Below are positions 4,973 to 6,340 of a stretch of 6,340 nucleotides of DNA, in pieces (position 1 is the first letter of the stretch; each line of letters opens with the position of its first letter). The translations under genes were made by a program, and so were the position numbers. The DNA comes from Planctomycetota bacterium (GTDB taxonomy: Bacteria; Planctomycetota; Phycisphaerae; Phycisphaerales; UBA1924). Below the pieces are notes generated by a model. The model saw nothing but the letters and a program-made list of their open reading frames with translations, had not been told where the DNA came from and made no database searches. The DNA is taken from contig JAFLCM010000148.1 of assembly GCA_017303565.1 (NCBI GenBank), positions 1-6,340 of the forward strand, written 5' to 3'.

Positions 4973-6340
4973 TCAGGGGGTCGGGGCCTCGGTGGTCTTG
5001 GCGGCCATCTTCTCCAGCGTGACGCTGGAATCGAGCCAGCGTTCCCAGTGGGCGCGGTCCATCGGGCCTTCGGCGTTCGTCCACGCCTCGGCGGGGAGTT
5101 CCTTCAGGCGGGCCTTGGCGCGGTTCTGGGCGGTCTGGGCCTCGGTCCACTGCCCGAGCGCGGCGTAAGCGGAGACGATCTGCATCATCGCGCCGAGGCT
5201 GGCGGGGTCTTCGGCGTAGCGCTGGGCGGCGGTGTCGTAGAAGCGGATGGCCTGCTGGAAGTAGCCGCGCGACACGCGGTCGTCGTCCTTGTGGAACTGG
5301 CCGAGGTCGAAGGCGCAGTCGCCGCGGTAGAACATCGCGTTGCGGAGCGTGACCTTGTCGAGTTCGCTGGTGCGGCGCGGGTCCTTGACCTCGAGCAGTT
5401 CGCGGACGCGGTCGTAGCCGGCGAGGGCCTCTTCGAGGCGCTGGCGGCGGAGGCGGGTGAGGCGGGAGCGCTCGTTCTGGGGCATGGCGCTCTTGAGTTG
5501 CTCGCCGATGGCGGAGGCGGAGAGGCGGTGCGAGTCGGCGAGGGCGCTGCGGAGCGCGGGGTCTTTCTCGAGGTCCGGGTATCGGGCGACGGCCTCGTTG
5601 AGGCGCTCGATGGCCTTGGGGTAGTCACCGATGCGCCGGTACATGCGCCCGAGTTCGACGACCGCGGTGCGGAACTGCCCGGCGCTGGGCTCGAACTGCT
5701 TGCCCTCGACGATCTGGAGCAGGCGGGCCTCGGCCTTCTCGTGGTCGGCGTCGTTCGAGGCGAGCAGGTAGGACTGGGCCAGCGGGATGAGGCTGAGCGT
5801 GGCCTCGTCGCTGACGGGCGACGTCTCGATGATGTCCTCGAACAGCGGGATGGCCTTCTTGTAGTCGCCCATTGACTGCAGGGCGCGGGCCATGCGGTAC
5901 TGGGCGAGCAGGCGCTTTGGGCCCTCGGCGCTGGAGCGGATGTACTGGGCGAAGACGTCGACGGCGCGGTCCTGCTCGCCGGACTGGTCGTAGCAGTCGG
6001 CGGCGAGCCACAGGCTCTCGCGGGCGGCCTCGGGGTCGGAGATCAGCGCCGCCTTGGCGTGGCGCTGGTAGGCCATCGCGGCCTCGTAGAAGTGGCGTTT
6101 GGCTTCCTCGCGCGAAACCGGGTCGATCCCCGAAAGGTCCGCGGGCTCGGAGCCGGAGCGGAGTTCGGCGGGGATGATGGCGACGGCGGCGGCGCGGCTG
6201 GTCTCGGCGAGGCGCAAGGCCACGCCCGCCGGGGCCTTGTCGGCGGGGAACAGACGCTCGGAGAGGACCGCGTACTTGCGGGCGGTCTCGAAGTCGCCGC
6301 GGCGCAGGTGGTCGCGGTGCCGCTGGGCCAGGGAGGCGTC
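4973..6340 (-). CDS. Tetratricopeptide repeat (TPR) protein, C-terminal part (5' end outside window)
   Basis: The frame is open from the right edge to the TGA at 4975-4973, giving 455 visible residues. A GTG at 6223 is a possible start, but the 39 codons before it read as normal TPR-like protein (RRGDFETARKYAVLSERLFP), so the gene almost certainly begins outside the window. At least six helix-turn-helix repeats can be picked out in visible-fragment numbering: about 107-140 (LWLAADCYDQSGEQDRAVDV), 143-176 (MARALQSMGDYKKAIPLFED), 178-211, 223-256 (LGRMYRRIGDYPKAIERLNE), 331-379 (a repeat with a longer loop, FDLGQFHKDDDRVSRGYFQQ) and 382-415 (SAYAALGQWTEAQTAQNRAK). A charged Arg/Glu-rich helical stretch lies near 280-320. 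The visible part has no membrane segment and ends in a short TEAPTP tail. TPR arrays bind partner proteins; the missing N-terminus would show whether it is exported or anchored. The specific role is unknown. Confidence 0.88.
   Translation of the reverse strand, partial: DASLAQRHRDHLRRGDFETARKYAVLSERLFPADKAPAGVALRLAETSRAAAVAIIPAELRSGSEPADLSGIDPVSREEAKRHFYEAAMAYQRHAKAALISDPEAARESLWLAADCYDQSGEQDRAVDVFAQYIRSSAEGPKRLLAQYRMARALQSMGDYKKAIPLFEDIIETSPVSDEATLSLIPLAQSYLLASNDADHEKAEARLLQIVEGKQFEPSAGQFRTAVVELGRMYRRIGDYPKAIERLNEAVARYPDLEKDPALRSALADSHRLSASAIGEQLKSAMPQNERSRLTRLRRQRLEEALAGYDRVRELLEVKDPRRTSELDKVTLRNAMFYRGDCAFDLGQFHKDDDRVSRGYFQQAIRFYDTAAQRYAEDPASLGAMMQIVSAYAALGQWTEAQTAQNRAKARLKELPAEAWTNAEGPMDRAHWERWLDSSVTLEKMAAKTTEAPTP

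Noticed and set aside
4960..4974. Small hairpin (GAGCG / CGCTC) at the end of the TPR gene, considered as a terminator
   Set aside because: The stem has only five pairs, overlaps the stop codon and lacks a T tract in the direction of transcription, so it is not strong enough to annotate.
5048..5875. A 275-codon plus-strand open frame opposite the TPR gene, rich in Gly, Val, Leu, Glu and Ala
   Set aside because: It is the mirror image of a TPR gene rich in Glu, Ala and Arg codons. No family match is visible, and the TPR repeats on the minus strand are clear.

Overview
This is a very GC-rich chromosomal window (roughly 70% by eye, with strong G/C preference at third codon positions). It looks like an ordinary bacterial housekeeping region. 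The gene set and style (a YicC-type ribonuclease, an M32 carboxypeptidase, a BtpA/SgcQ-type barrel protein, a long TPR protein) would fit a GC-rich member of Planctomycetota, perhaps Phycisphaerae. That placement is a guess from general impression; nothing seen here proves it. There are no tRNA or rRNA genes, insertion sequences, integrases, CRISPR arrays or phage genes.

Layout. Positions 2-376 (+) hold the 3' end of a gene of unknown function whose product ends in a proline-rich tail coded by a 15-bp tandem repeat. Next come yicC (432-1322, +) and, 28 bases later, an aminoglycoside-phosphotransferase-fold kinase (1351-2355, +), probably in one operon. A 188-base gap with three GC-rich hairpins leads to an M32 metallocarboxypeptidase (2544-4058, +) with every expected family motif. 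It converges on a BtpA/SgcQ-family TIM-barrel gene (4081-4893, -), with only 22 bases between the stop codons. Upstream of btpA on the same strand, across a 79-base gap that contains the only AT-rich stretch in the window, is the 3' part of a long TPR gene (4973-6340, -) that runs off the right edge.

How the genes relate. yicC and the kinase may be co-transcribed, and the TPR gene and btpA may be too. No shared pathway ties the whole window together: the products act in RNA turnover (YicC), small-molecule or protein phosphorylation (kinase), peptide trimming (M32) and protein scaffolding (TPR), and the role of BtpA is unknown outside photosynthetic bacteria.

Hunt result. I did not find a convincing undescribed system. 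The observations most worth checking are a possible leaderless promoter for btpA, the recently expanded 15-bp repeat in the first gene, yicC sitting next to a kinase instead of gmk, and hairpins at the gene junctions.
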